This document shows, in pieces, positions 17,255 through 25,508 of a stretch of DNA of 64,000 nucleotides. The notes under the pieces were generated by a model. That model was given only the letters and a program-made list of their open reading frames with translations. It did no database searches and was not told where the DNA came from. The DNA is taken from positions 806,001 to 870,000 of the forward strand of contig NZ_FMTL01000001.1 of NCBI RefSeq assembly GCF_900099645.1. The letters run 5' to 3'. Made by a program: the position numbers and the translations under genes. Numbering within the stretch: the first letter of the stretch is position 1; the number at the start of each line of letters is the position of its first letter. The stretch is from Pseudomonas peli. GTDB taxonomy: Bacteria; Pseudomonadota; Gammaproteobacteria; Pseudomonadales; Pseudomonadaceae.

Positions 17255-18582
17255 AACCCTCACGCGCGCTGCTGGCGCTGCTCGCCGGTCTGTTCGTGCT
17301 CGGCATTGCCCTGGGTATCTGCAGCGCCCTGGGCGTTGCCGTGCCGCGCAGCTTCACCCCGATTTACTGGGGCCTGCTGCTGATGCTGCTCGGCCTGACG
17401 CTGATCGACGCCCTGCTGCTGCGCCAAGTACCTTCGCCGCGTCTCGAGCGCCAGCTACCCGGTAACCTGCCGCTGGGTCGCTGGAGCGACGTGAGGCTGA
17501 ATCTGCACCACAGTTACACCCGTGCGCTGCAGGTGGAGGTGTTCGACCATCTGCCCGGCGATATGGCCTTCGAGCACCTGCCGCTCAAGGTCGATCTGCA
17601 CCCCGGCGAGCAGACACAGGTCAGCTACCGCGTACGCCCACTGCTGCGCGGACATTTCCATTTCCCGCAGTGCGAAATCAGCCTGCCCAGCCCTATGGGC
17701 CTGTGGCGCGCCCGCCGCTACCTGCCGGTGGCCGGTGAAACCCGCGTCTACCCGGATTTCGCCCGGCTTTACGGCGCGCAACTGATGGCGGTGGATGACT
17801 GGCTCAGCCAGCTGGGCGTACGCCAGCAGCAACGCCGCGGCCTGGGGCAGGAATTTCACCAGCTGCGTGAGTTTCGCGACGGCGACACCCTGCGGCAGAT
17901 CGACTGGAAGGCCACCGCACGCAAACGCACACCGATTGCCCGCGAGTATCAGGACGAGCGCGACCAGCAGATTGTCTTCCTGCTCGACTGCGGCCGACGA
18001 ATGCGCAGCCAGGACGGCGAGCTGTCGCATTTCGATCACGCTCTCAACGCCTCGCTGCTGCTGAGCTACGTGGCACTGCGCCAGGGCGATGCGGTCGGCC
18101 TGTCGACCTTTGCTGGCGAGCAGAACCGCTTCCTCGCCCCAGTCAAAGGCCAGGCGCAGTTGAATGTGCTACTCAATGCCCTGTACGACCTGCGCAGCAC
18201 CCAACAACCGGCAGACTTCACCGCCGCTGTGGAAAACCTGCTCAGCCGCCAGCGCCGTCGCGCCTTGGTGGTACTGGTGACCAACCTGCGAGATGAGGAT
18301 GATCAGGCCCTTCTCGGCGCGGTCAAACGCCTGAGCCGCCAACACCGCGTGCTGGTCGCCAGCCTGCGTGAGGAAGTGCTCGACACCCTGCGCCACACCC
18401 CGGTGCAGGACCTCTCCAGCGCTCTGGACTACTGCGGCACCCTTGATTACCTGAATGCCCGCGCAGGCCTGCACGAACGCCTGATTGCCAACAAGGTACC
18501 GGTGCTGGATGCGCGGCCGAGCGAACTGGGACCGCAGCTGGTGAGCAGTTATCTAGCCTGGAAAAAAGCCGGCGTTCTCTAG
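17251..18582 (+). CDS. DUF58 (vWA-like) membrane-anchored protein
   Basis: 443 residues. The start at 17251 is set by two TMs at the N terminus (about 5-30 and 37-56) and an AAAGG site upstream. The DUF58 core shows the motif HQLREFRDGDTLRQIDWKAT near 200-215, then ARKRTPIAREYQDE. A vWA-like fold follows, whose MIDAS-like loop reads LLDCGRRM rather than the classical DxSxS, so metal binding may be altered. The later segment RRRALVVLVTNLRDED fits a vWA strand. The MoxR partner is directly upstream; this is the last gene of the overlapping cluster. Confidence 0.9.
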   Translation: MKPSRALLALLAGLFVLGIALGICSALGVAVPRSFTPIYWGLLLMLLGLTLIDALLLRQVPSPRLERQLPGNLPLGRWSDVRLNLHHSYTRALQVEVFDHLPGDMAFEHLPLKVDLHPGEQTQVSYRVRPLLRGHFHFPQCEISLPSPMGLWRARRYLPVAGETRVYPDFARLYGAQLMAVDDWLSQLGVRQQQRRGLGQEFHQLREFRDGDTLRQIDWKATARKRTPIAREYQDERDQQIVFLLDCGRRMRSQDGELSHFDHALNASLLLSYVALRQGDAVGLSTFAGEQNRFLAPVKGQAQLNVLLNALYDLRSTQQPADFTAAVENLLSRQRRRALVVLVTNLRDEDDQALLGAVKRLSRQHRVLVASLREEVLDTLRHTPVQDLSSALDYCGTLDYLNARAGLHERLIANKVPVLDARPSELGPQLVSSYLAWKKAGVL

Positions 18583-18587
18583 CACTG

Positions 18588-18645
18588 GCCACGCCAACGC
18601 CGACCTAGGTTGGCGTTGAGCGCCCCGCCCCAACCTACGGCTATA
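18588..18645. terminator. hairpin-rich segment between convergent genes
   Basis: Between the DUF58 stop and the nitroreductase stop lies a GC-rich inverted repeat: CGCCAAC (18592-18598) pairs with GTTGGCG (18609-18615). A further related segment is CCCAACCTACGG. The text resembles dispersed REP-like repeats of pseudomonads. No T tract. It may terminate both convergent transcripts. Confidence 0.4.
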
Positions 18646-19378
18646 GCCACGTCACGTGCTGCTCCAGCGGAAAGCGCAGACGAGGGTTGTACACGCCCTT
18701 CTCATCCTGCTTGCCCACCGCTAGCAGCATGATCGGCAAGGCCTGGCGCGGGATGCTAAGAGTCTTGCGCAATCGCACTTCATCGAAGCCTTCCATCGGG
18801 CAGGTGGCATAGCCATGGCTCTGGAAGGCCAGCATCAGGTTCTGCGCCGCCAGCGCCGTGGATTTCACCGCCCAGATGCGCATCTGCGCCTGACTGTTGG
18901 GCGCGCGCATCAACGGCTTGCGCCAGGCTGCCACCCGCAGCAGCTGACGTTTGAACAGCCCAAACAGACCGAATGTGCCCTGGTTGTACTGAAAGGGTGC
19001 GGTCTTGTTGTAGAAGCTGCGAATCCGCGCAGGTACTTCCGGCTCCGGCCAATAGTCGATGATGTTCTGGCAAGCCTGCTTCCAGGTGTCCGGCCGCGCC
19101 AGTACGGCAATAATCAGTGGCGCCTTGGCCGCATTCTGACTCATGCAAACCGGGTGCAAACGGGCCAGCAACGCCGGATCGCGAACCACCTGGAAACTCC
19201 AGGGCTGCAGGTTGCAGGAGTTGGGCGCGAGCACCGCCAGTTCTAGGCAATCACGCACCACATCATCAGGCACCGCTTCGGCGGTAAAACGGCGTACCGC
19301 GCGGCGACTTTCGATCAGCTCACGCAGTGCGGCGGGGGTCGCGGGAGAAATGGCGGTATCAGCGGGAAACAGGCTCAT
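18641..19378 (-). CDS. nitroreductase-family flavoprotein
   Basis: 245 residues. I start at ATG 19378 because GAGG lies 8 bases upstream, whereas the ATG at 19387 is too close to it. The fold signature is typical: ELIESRRAVRRFTAEAVPDD with the FMN-contacting Arg residues, VLAPNSCNLQPWSFQVVRD, and CPMEGFDEVRLRKTLSIP near the C terminus. The family uses FMN and NAD(P)H to reduce nitro groups, quinones or related substrates; the physiological substrate is unknown. Monocistronic, or possibly read together with the upstream glutathione peroxidase on the same strand (about 100 bp apart). Confidence 0.88.
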   Translation of the reverse strand: MSLFPADTAISPATPAALRELIESRRAVRRFTAEAVPDDVVRDCLELAVLAPNSCNLQPWSFQVVRDPALLARLHPVCMSQNAAKAPLIIAVLARPDTWKQACQNIIDYWPEPEVPARIRSFYNKTAPFQYNQGTFGLFGLFKRQLLRVAAWRKPLMRAPNSQAQMRIWAVKSTALAAQNLMLAFQSHGYATCPMEGFDEVRLRKTLSIPRQALPIMLLAVGKQDEKGVYNPRLRFPLEQHVTWL

Positions 19379-19474
19379 CAGGGGCATCCTCAGCAGGTTG
19401 CCCGATTAAGCCGAGATGCCCAGCCACGAACAAGCCGTATACCGGCTTAGTCCGCAGCCTTGGCGCAAATGGCC

Positions 19475-19957
19475 TTAACCGAGCGCCTTTTCGATCGCCT
19501 GGATCAGGCTCGGGTCATCTGGCGTGGTGCGCGGCGAGAAGCGCGCCAGCACACGGCCGTCGTGACCGACGAGGAACTTCTCGAAATTCCAGGTGATGTC
19601 ACCTGGGAACTCGGCGCCCTCGCCTGCCAGCAGGCGATACAGCGGATGGCGGTCCGGCCCATTCACCTCAAGCTTGCTGCCCAACGGGAAGGTCACGCCG
19701 TAGTTGAGGCTGCAAAACGCGCGAATGGCGGCCTCGCTGTCGGGCTCCTGCTCGGCAAACTGATTGCACGGCAACCCGAGCACGCTGAAGCCCTGTCCTT
19801 TGTATTGCTGATAGAGCTTTTCCAGACCCGCGTACTGCGGTGTCAGGCCACATTTGGAAGCCACATTGACCACCAACACCACCTGCCCCTTGAAGGGTGC
19901 CAGCGGCAGCTCTTGGCCATCCAGTGCACGCAGGTTGAGGTCGTGAAAGGCACTCAT
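19475..19957 (-). CDS. glutathione peroxidase-family thiol peroxidase
   Basis: 160 residues, normal for bacterial GPx. The peroxidatic Cys36 is in NVASKCGLTPQY, the conserved Gln region is LGLPCNQFAEQEP and the Trp is in ITWNFEKFLVGHDG. The catalytic tetrad is therefore intact in the Cys form. Such enzymes reduce H2O2 and organic hydroperoxides, in bacteria usually with thioredoxin. No signal peptide. In P. aeruginosa a GPx gene also lies beside slyD. The start at 19957 is preceded by AAGGAG. Confidence 0.92.
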   Translation of the reverse strand: MSAFHDLNLRALDGQELPLAPFKGQVVLVVNVASKCGLTPQYAGLEKLYQQYKGQGFSVLGLPCNQFAEQEPDSEAAIRAFCSLNYGVTFPLGSKLEVNGPDRHPLYRLLAGEGAEFPGDITWNFEKFLVGHDGRVLARFSPRTTPDDPSLIQAIEKALG

Positions 19958-19999
19958 GGTCTAACTCCTTGAGAACACAAAAGTTACGTGTAGCGGACA

Positions 20000-20022
20000 A
20001 AAAATGGCCGGGAGCCATTTTT
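20000..20022 (-). terminator. terminator-like hairpin in the leader of the peroxidase gene
   Basis: AAAAATGGC and GCCATTTTT form a perfect 9-bp stem around a 5-base loop, followed on the minus strand by a T run. It lies about 43 bases upstream of the peroxidase start codon, in the position of a leader attenuator. It could equally be a second terminator for slyD. Confidence 0.4.
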
Positions 20023-20080
20023 AACGTCGCACCGCGACGGCCCACAGGGTGAGCCGCCAAGGATGGTGGCTCATAAAAAA
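20022..20080 (-). repeat. post-terminator repeat, copy 1
   Basis: Shares the pattern TAACGkCGC...GCGA...GGGTG..CCGCCAAGrATGGT..gC.CATAAAAAA with 40972-41030. It contains its own hairpin GAGCCGCC / GGTGGCTC. On the minus strand it begins directly at the T tract of the slyD terminator. Confidence 0.5.
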
Positions 20081-20102
20081 GGCGCCTATCTGAAGGCGCC
20101 TT
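20079..20102. terminator. intrinsic terminator of slyD
   Basis: The stem AAGGCGCC / GGCGCCTT has an 8-base loop and a run of A on its left side, which is a T6 tract on the minus strand. It lies about 80 bases after the slyD stop. Confidence 0.8.
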
Positions 20103-20183
20103 TCTTCTGTTGCAGCTTAGCAGTCAAGCCAACGGTTGATACGACCATAAGTCGACTCGTGGCGACCACATAAGGCTAAACCA

Positions 20184-20669
20184 TCAATGATGATGACCGC
20201 CTTCGCCATGGATATGGCCATGCGCAACTTCTTCTTCGCTGGCATCACGCACGCTGACAACCTTGACCTTGAAGTGCAGGCGCTGGCCAGCCAGTGGGTG
20301 GTTGCCGTCAACGATCACGTCGTCGCCTTCCAGCTCACGAATAGTAACGATCTGCATGCCGCCATCCGGACCGGAAGCGTGGAACTGCATACCGACTTCC
20401 AGCTCATCAACGCCTTCAAACATAGAGCGATTGAGGGTGGCTACCAGCTCGGCGCTGTATTCGCCGTAAGCGTCTTCCGGCTCAACGGCAACGTCCAGCT
20501 CATCGCCAGCTTGCTTGCCCAGCAGGGCTTTTTCCAGGCCACCGATGATGTTGCCGGCACCGTGCAGATAAGCCAGCGGCGCGCCGCCTGCGGAACTGTC
20601 GATCACCTCACCGGCATCGTTAGTCAGGGTATAGTCGATGGAGACGGCCTTATTGGCGGCGATCAGCAT
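20184..20669 (-). CDS. slyD: FKBP-type peptidyl-prolyl isomerase SlyD
   Basis: 161 residues from ATG 20669 (MLIAANKAVSIDYTLTND), with the AAGG site in the preceding bases; the longer frame to 20744 has no support. The FKBP halves (SIDYTLTNDAGEVIDSS, AYLHGAGNIIGGLEKALLG) flank the insert-in-flap chaperone domain (EDAYGEYSAELVATLNRSMF region). The C-terminal tail HGHIHGEGGHHH is a short metal-binding His cluster. SlyD is a folding helper and nickel-binding protein. Divergent from the DUF3565 gene. Confidence 0.92.
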   Translation of the reverse strand: MLIAANKAVSIDYTLTNDAGEVIDSSAGGAPLAYLHGAGNIIGGLEKALLGKQAGDELDVAVEPEDAYGEYSAELVATLNRSMFEGVDELEVGMQFHASGPDGGMQIVTIRELEGDDVIVDGNHPLAGQRLHFKVKVVSVRDASEEEVAHGHIHGEGGHHH

Positions 20670-20769
20670 GGGGCGAGACCTTTTGCTTGGAAATAAAGAG
20701 CGGGCAAGTTTACCCAAGGGCACGCGCGAAAGCGAACCGGACACAGACGGACGGCCACGCGCGGCCTCA

Positions 20770-21009
20770 GTGCGTGTGCTTGATTTTCGTCAGGATGAGC
20801 ACGGCCATTGGGTGGCAGTATTGTCCTGCGGCCATACTCAGCACCTGCGCCACCAGCCGCCCTGGCAGAATCGCGCGTGGGTGCTGGATGCTCATCAACG
20901 CCAGGCGAACGTGGGAGGACCTTTCCTCTGCGGCTGGTGCGCGGCTGAAAATAGCGCAAGCGAGGCGACGACAGAACGCCTGAACCACGATTTGAACAAG
21001 GAGCGGTAA
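20770..21009 (+). CDS. DUF3565 protein with Cys/His motif
   Basis: About 79 residues if started at GTG 20770 (MRVLDFRQDEHGHWVAVLSC). The frame is open much further upstream, but there it overlaps the slyD start and loses homology-like character. The core has a possible zinc site, CGHTQHLRHQPPW near the middle and LCGWC near the end. This pattern, with PPWQNRAWVLD, is what I remember for DUF3565. The stop at 21007-21009 directly abuts the ackA ATG, so the two are probably translated from one transcript. Start codon uncertain; function unknown. Confidence 0.65.
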   Translation: MRVLDFRQDEHGHWVAVLSCGHTQHLRHQPPWQNRAWVLDAHQRQANVGGPFLCGWCAAENSASEATTERLNHDLNKER

Positions 21010-22197
21010 ATGCCCGCACGCAATATTCTGGTGATCAACTGCGGCAGCTCATCGATCAAGTTTGCCCTGATCAACGAAGACCAAGATGCCTTTATTCTCA
21101 GCGGCCTGGCTGAGCGCCTGGGCAGCCCGGATGCACAAGTCCACTGGCAACAAGGCGATAGTAAAGACAGCCTGATACTGCCCCATGCCGATCACCGTTC
21201 CGCCCTCGCCCAGGTATTGCCCTTGGTGCAGGCCGCCGCTGGCGGCCAACTGCACGGAATCGGCCACCGCGTGGTGCATGGCGGCGAGCATTTCACTGCT
21301 GCCTGTCGATTGGATGCGCTGAGTCTTGCGGCGATTCGCGCCACCGCGCCGCTGGCACCGCTGCATAACCCGGCCAACCTGCTGGGCATCGAAGCGGCGA
21401 TCAAGCTGTTCCCCGACCTGACTCAGGTGGCGGTGTTCGACACGGCTTTTCACCAGACCCTGCCCGAACACGCCTACCGCTATGCCCTGCCCGAGCACCT
21501 GTACCGCGAACACGGCGTACGCCGCTATGGCTTCCACGGCACCAGCCACCGTTTTGTCAGCCAGCGCGCCGCAGAAATGGCCGGGCTGCCGGTCAATGCC
21601 AGCAGCTGGCTGGTGGCACACCTGGGCAATGGCTGCTCGACCTGCGCCATCGTCGATGGGCAAAGCCGCGACACCAGCATGGGCCTGACGCCGCTGGAAG
21701 GCGTAGTGATGGGCACCCGCAGCGGCGATGTCGACCCCAACCTGCACAGCCACCTGGCGCGCACCCTGGACTGGAGCCTGGAGCAGATCGAAGCCATGCT
21801 GAATAAAGACAGCGGCCTGCTGGGCCTGTCTGGTTTATCCAACGATATGCGCACTCTGGAGCAAGCCCGTGAGCAGGGCCATGCCGGCGCCACCCTGGCC
21901 ATTGAGGTGTTCTGCTACCGCCTGGCCAAATCCCTGGCGGCCATGAGTTGCGCGTTGCCACAACTCCACGGCCTGGTCTTTACCGGCGGCATCGGCGAGA
22001 ACTCGGCACTAATCCGCAGCAGGACAATCACGCACCTGAAACTGCTCAACCTGGCCCTCGACGAACCGGCCAACGCCCGCACCGTGCGCGGTGCGGCCGG
22101 GCCGATCCAGGCCGACGGCCACCCGCGCGTGCTGGTCGTACCGACCAATGAAGAACGACAGATTGCCCTCGACACCCTGGCGCTACTTGAAGCCTGA
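21010..22197 (+). CDS. ackA: acetate kinase
   Basis: 395 residues, normal length. It interconverts acetyl phosphate + ADP and acetate + ATP. Family signatures are all present: [12 protein letters not shown] at the N terminus, [25 protein letters not shown], the phosphate-binding [28 protein letters not shown] and [13 protein letters not shown]. Immediately followed by pta (27 bp gap), giving the usual ackA-pta operon for acetate overflow, reassimilation and fermentative pyruvate use. I looked for an Anr box (TTGAT-N4-ATCAA) just upstream and found none. Confidence 0.97.
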   Translation: MPARNILVINCGSSSIKFALINEDQDAFILSGLAERLGSPDAQVHWQQGDSKDSLILPHADHRSALAQVLPLVQAAAGGQLHGIGHRVVHGGEHFTAACRLDALSLAAIRATAPLAPLHNPANLLGIEAAIKLFPDLTQVAVFDTAFHQTLPEHAYRYALPEHLYREHGVRRYGFHGTSHRFVSQRAAEMAGLPVNASSWLVAHLGNGCSTCAIVDGQSRDTSMGLTPLEGVVMGTRSGDVDPNLHSHLARTLDWSLEQIEAMLNKDSGLLGLSGLSNDMRTLEQAREQGHAGATLAIEVFCYRLAKSLAAMSCALPQLHGLVFTGGIGENSALIRSRTITHLKLLNLALDEPANARTVRGAAGPIQADGHPRVLVVPTNEERQIALDTLALLEA

Positions 22198-22224
22198 TCG
22201 TCACCTGACTACTACGGAGCGCGA

Positions 22225-24318
22225 ATGCACACTTTCTTTATTGCCCCCACCGGTTTCGGTGTCGGCCTGACCTCGATCAGCCTGGGTCTGGTCGGTGCCC
22301 TGGAGCGTGCCGGCCTCAAGGTCGGCTTTTTCAAACCCATCGCCCAACCGCATCAGGGCGACATGGGCCCCGAGCGTTCCAGCGAGCTGATCGCCCGCAC
22401 CCACGGCCTGCACTCACCCAAGCCGCTGGCCCTGGCGCATGTCGAGCGCATGCTCGGTGACGGCCAGCTGGATGAACTGCTGGAAGAAATCATCAGCCTC
22501 TATCAGCAGGCCGCTGCAGATAAAGACGTGGTGATCGTCGAAGGCATGGTGCCAACGCGCCAGGCCAGCTACGCCACGCGGGTCAATTTCCACCTGGCCA
22601 AAAGCCTGGATGCCGAGGTGATTCTGGTCTCAGCGCCGGAACAGGAAAGCCTCAGCGAATTGAGCGACCGAGTGGAAATTCAGGCCCAACTGTTTGGCGG
22701 GCCAAAAGACGAGAAAGTGCTCGGGGTGATCCTCAACAAGGTACGCAGTGACGATGGTATCGAAGCCTTCGCCAATCGCCTGAAAGAACTCTCGCCACTG
22801 CTCAAGGGCGATGACTTCCGCCTGCTCGGCTGCATCCCATGGCAGGAAGAACTGAACGCCCCGCGTACCCGCGACATCGCCGACCTGCTCGGCGCGCGAG
22901 TGCTGAATGCCGGCGATTACGAGCAGCGGCGCATGTTGAAGATCGTGCTCTGCGCCCGCGCGGTGGCCAACACCGTGCAACTGCTCAAGCCTGGCACCTT
23001 GGTAGTGACGCCAGGGGACCGCGACGACATCATCCTCGCGGCCAGCCTGGCTGCGATGAACGGCATGCCGCTGGCCGGTTTGCTGCTGTGCAGCGACTTT
23101 GCGCCTGACCCGCGAATCATGGAGCTGTGCCGTGGCGCGCTGCAGGGCGGTTTGCCGGTGATGACGGTGAGCACTGGCTCCTACGACACCGCGACCAACC
23201 TAAACCGGTTGAACAAAGAAATCCCGGTCGATGACAAGGAGCGTGCAGAGAAAGTCGCCGACTTCGTCGCCAGCCATATCGACCATGAATGGCTATTCGC
23301 CCGCTGCGGCACGCCACGCGAGCTGCGCATGTCGCCGCCGGCGTTCCGCTATCAGCTGGTACAACGCGCCAAGACAGCCAACAAGCGCATCGTTCTACCC
23401 GAAGGCAGCGAGCCACGCACCGTACAGGCCGCGGCCATCTGCCAGGCACGCGGCATCGCCCGTTGCGTGCTGCTGGCCAAACCGGATGACGTCCACGCCG
23501 TAGCCCGCGCCCATGGCATCGAGCTGCCGGAAGGACTGGAAATCCTCGACCCGGACCTGATCCGCGAGCGCTATGTCGAGCCCATGGTCGAGCTGCGCAA
23601 GGGCAAAGGGCTGAACGCGCCGATGGCCGCCGCGCAGCTGGAGGACACCGTGGTACTGGGCACCATGATGCTCGCCCTGGATGAAGTCGACGGCCTGGTT
23701 TCCGGGGCGATCAACACCACCGCCAACACCATCCGCCCGGCCCTGCAGCTGATCAAGACGGCACCGGGCTATAAGCTGGTGTCGTCGGTGTTCTTTATGC
23801 TGCTACCCGACCAGGTGCTGGTCTACGGTGATTGCGCGGTAAACCCTGACCCGACAGCGGTGGAGCTGGCGGAAATCGCCCTGCAAAGCGCGGCCTCGGC
23901 CAGCGCTTTCGGCATCATTCCTCGGGTGGCGATGCTCAGTTACTCAACCGGTGACTCCGGCAGCGGCGAAGAGGTAGAAAAAGTCCGCGAGGCCACCCGC
24001 CTGGCCAAGGCCATCGACCCACAACTGCTGCTCGACGGCCCGCTGCAATACGACGCGGCAGCGATTGAAAGTGTCGGTCGGCAGAAGGCCCCTGGCAGCC
24101 CGGTCGCCGGCCGCGCCACGGTATTTATCTTCCCCGACCTGAACACCGGCAACACCACCTACAAAGCGGTACAACGCAGCGCCGATTGCGTCAGCGTCGG
24201 CCCGATGTTGCAGGGCCTACGCAAGCCGGTGAATGACCTGTCACGCGGCGCGCTGGTCGACGATATCGTCTTCACCATTGCCCTGACCGCGATTCAGGCT
24301 GCCAACCTGCCGCAGTAA
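22225..24318 (+). CDS. pta: phosphate acetyltransferase
   Basis: 697 residues, the long gammaproteobacterial type. The N-terminal domain (~1-220) is BioD/CobB-like P-loop fold (FFIAPTGFGVGLTSISLGLV) with a degenerate nucleotide site. A DRTGG domain lies in the middle and the catalytic PTA domain in the last ~330 residues (RIVLPEGSEPRTVQAAAIC, MLSYSTGDSGSGEEVEKV, GRATVFIFPDLNTGNTTYKA). It transfers acetyl between CoA and phosphate. The start has GGAGCGCGA before it. In an operon with ackA. Confidence 0.96.
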   Translation: MHTFFIAPTGFGVGLTSISLGLVGALERAGLKVGFFKPIAQPHQGDMGPERSSELIARTHGLHSPKPLALAHVERMLGDGQLDELLEEIISLYQQAAADKDVVIVEGMVPTRQASYATRVNFHLAKSLDAEVILVSAPEQESLSELSDRVEIQAQLFGGPKDEKVLGVILNKVRSDDGIEAFANRLKELSPLLKGDDFRLLGCIPWQEELNAPRTRDIADLLGARVLNAGDYEQRRMLKIVLCARAVANTVQLLKPGTLVVTPGDRDDIILAASLAAMNGMPLAGLLLCSDFAPDPRIMELCRGALQGGLPVMTVSTGSYDTATNLNRLNKEIPVDDKERAEKVADFVASHIDHEWLFARCGTPRELRMSPPAFRYQLVQRAKTANKRIVLPEGSEPRTVQAAAICQARGIARCVLLAKPDDVHAVARAHGIELPEGLEILDPDLIRERYVEPMVELRKGKGLNAPMAAAQLEDTVVLGTMMLALDEVDGLVSGAINTTANTIRPALQLIKTAPGYKLVSSVFFMLLPDQVLVYGDCAVNPDPTAVELAEIALQSAASASAFGIIPRVAMLSYSTGDSGSGEEVEKVREATRLAKAIDPQLLLDGPLQYDAAAIESVGRQKAPGSPVAGRATVFIFPDLNTGNTTYKAVQRSADCVSVGPMLQGLRKPVNDLSRGALVDDIVFTIALTAIQAANLPQ

Positions 24319-24324
24319 CGCACA

Positions 24325-24352
24325 GCCAGGGCTGCTCAACGGCGGCCCTGGC
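24325..24352 (+). terminator. hairpin after pta
   Basis: The stem GCCAGGGC / GCCCTGGC has a 12-base loop, 7 bases after the pta stop. There is no T tract, so it may be a factor-dependent terminator or an mRNA 3' stabiliser. The following ~200 bases up to the acyltransferase gene contain no recognisable feature. Confidence 0.4.
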
Positions 24353-24557
24353 CAGGCAAAAGTGCTAAACATCCGCGAATCGCTGCGATAACCCATATTT
24401 CGAGGGGTTGCAGTTCGGTGCACAGACGTTAACCTGTGCGCCGACCGATCTGCGGTGCAAAACCGCAGGCGTAGATAAGTCGGGGATCAAGCCGCTTGAG
24501 CGCCACAGCAGTGGCCCGCAACCAGCCTGGCCCCATTTTCTGGAGGCACCTGCCCCA

Positions 24558-25463
24558 ATGCTGCATTTCCTGCCTGCTCCACTGCGCGGCCTGCTTGCCG
24601 GCCTGATGTTGGCACTCAATACCCTGTTCTGGTGTTGGCCGCTGTTTATCCTGGCACTGGTGAAACTGCTAGTACCCATACCTGAGGTACACCGCATCCT
24701 GCGCTTTATGATGCACGCGAGTGCCGAAGCCTGGATTTCCATCAACAAATTCTGGATGAGCCTGGTCGGCCGTACGCATTGGGATGTGGCCGGGCTGAGT
24801 GGTTTCGATAAACAGCACTCATACTTAGTGACCAGCAACCACCAGAGCTGGGTGGATATTCTGGTGCTGCAATACCAGCTCAATCGGCGTATTCCGTTTC
24901 TCAAGTTTTTCCTCAAGCAGGAGCTGATCTGGGTGCCGGTGATTGGCTTGTGCTGGTGGGCGCTGGAATTTCCATTCATGAAGCGCTTCAGCAAGGAATA
25001 CCTGGCCAAGCACCCGGAAAAACGCGGCCAGGACCTGGCAACCACGCGCAAGGCCTGCGAGCGCTACAAGACCAACCCAGTGTCGGTGTTCAATTTCCTC
25101 GAAGGCACGCGCCTGTCGCCGGCTAAGCACGCGCAGCAGCAGTCACCGTTCAAACACCTGCTCAAACCCAAGGCCGGCGGTATTGCCTTTGTGCTGGACG
25201 CCATGGGAGAGCAATTGCATAGCCTGGTCAATGTCACCATTCATTACCCACAGGGCAACCCCGGTTTCTGGGACCTGTTGTGCGGACGGATTGATCAGGT
25301 AGTCGTGCGTTTCGATCAGCTGCAGATTCCCAAGGAATTTATTGGCGGCAACTATGATCAGGACGAAGCCTACCGCTTACAGTTCCAGCAATGGGTCAAC
25401 CAGCTGTGGCTGGACAAGGATGCGCAGCTCGACGAACTGAAGAAGCGCTATCCCGCGCGCTAA
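24558..25463 (+). CDS. PlsC-family acyltransferase (YihG-like)
   Basis: 301 residues from ATG 24558. The frame is open from 24408, but the chosen start follows a GGAGG and gives a proper N-terminal membrane segment (LLAGLMLALNTLFWCWPLFILAL). The acyltransferase motifs are intact: NHQSWVD (HX4D, about residue 94) and FLEGTRLSP (EGTR, about 185). Length and motif spacing resemble E. coli YihG/YihG-like 1-acylglycerol-3-phosphate acyltransferases. Predicted inner-membrane enzyme of phospholipid synthesis or remodelling. Confidence 0.87.
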   Translation: MLHFLPAPLRGLLAGLMLALNTLFWCWPLFILALVKLLVPIPEVHRILRFMMHASAEAWISINKFWMSLVGRTHWDVAGLSGFDKQHSYLVTSNHQSWVDILVLQYQLNRRIPFLKFFLKQELIWVPVIGLCWWALEFPFMKRFSKEYLAKHPEKRGQDLATTRKACERYKTNPVSVFNFLEGTRLSPAKHAQQQSPFKHLLKPKAGGIAFVLDAMGEQLHSLVNVTIHYPQGNPGFWDLLCGRIDQVVVRFDQLQIPKEFIGGNYDQDEAYRLQFQQWVNQLWLDKDAQLDELKKRYPAR

Positions 25464-25483
25464 GCCGCTATCGCTGAATCCTC

Positions 25484-25508
25484 AAGCCCGCCTAGCCAGC
25501 GGGCTTTT
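25484..25508. terminator. bidirectional intrinsic terminator
   Basis: The stem AAGCCCGC / GCGGGCTT has a 7-base loop and is followed by T4. It lies 20 bases after the acyltransferase stop, and the stop codon of the convergent GGDEF-EAL gene sits in its loop. Confidence 0.75.

Noticed and set aside
20640..21009. Anr/Fnr box for ackA-pta
   Set aside because: I looked for TTGAT-N4-ATCAA between slyD and ackA and found no acceptable match.
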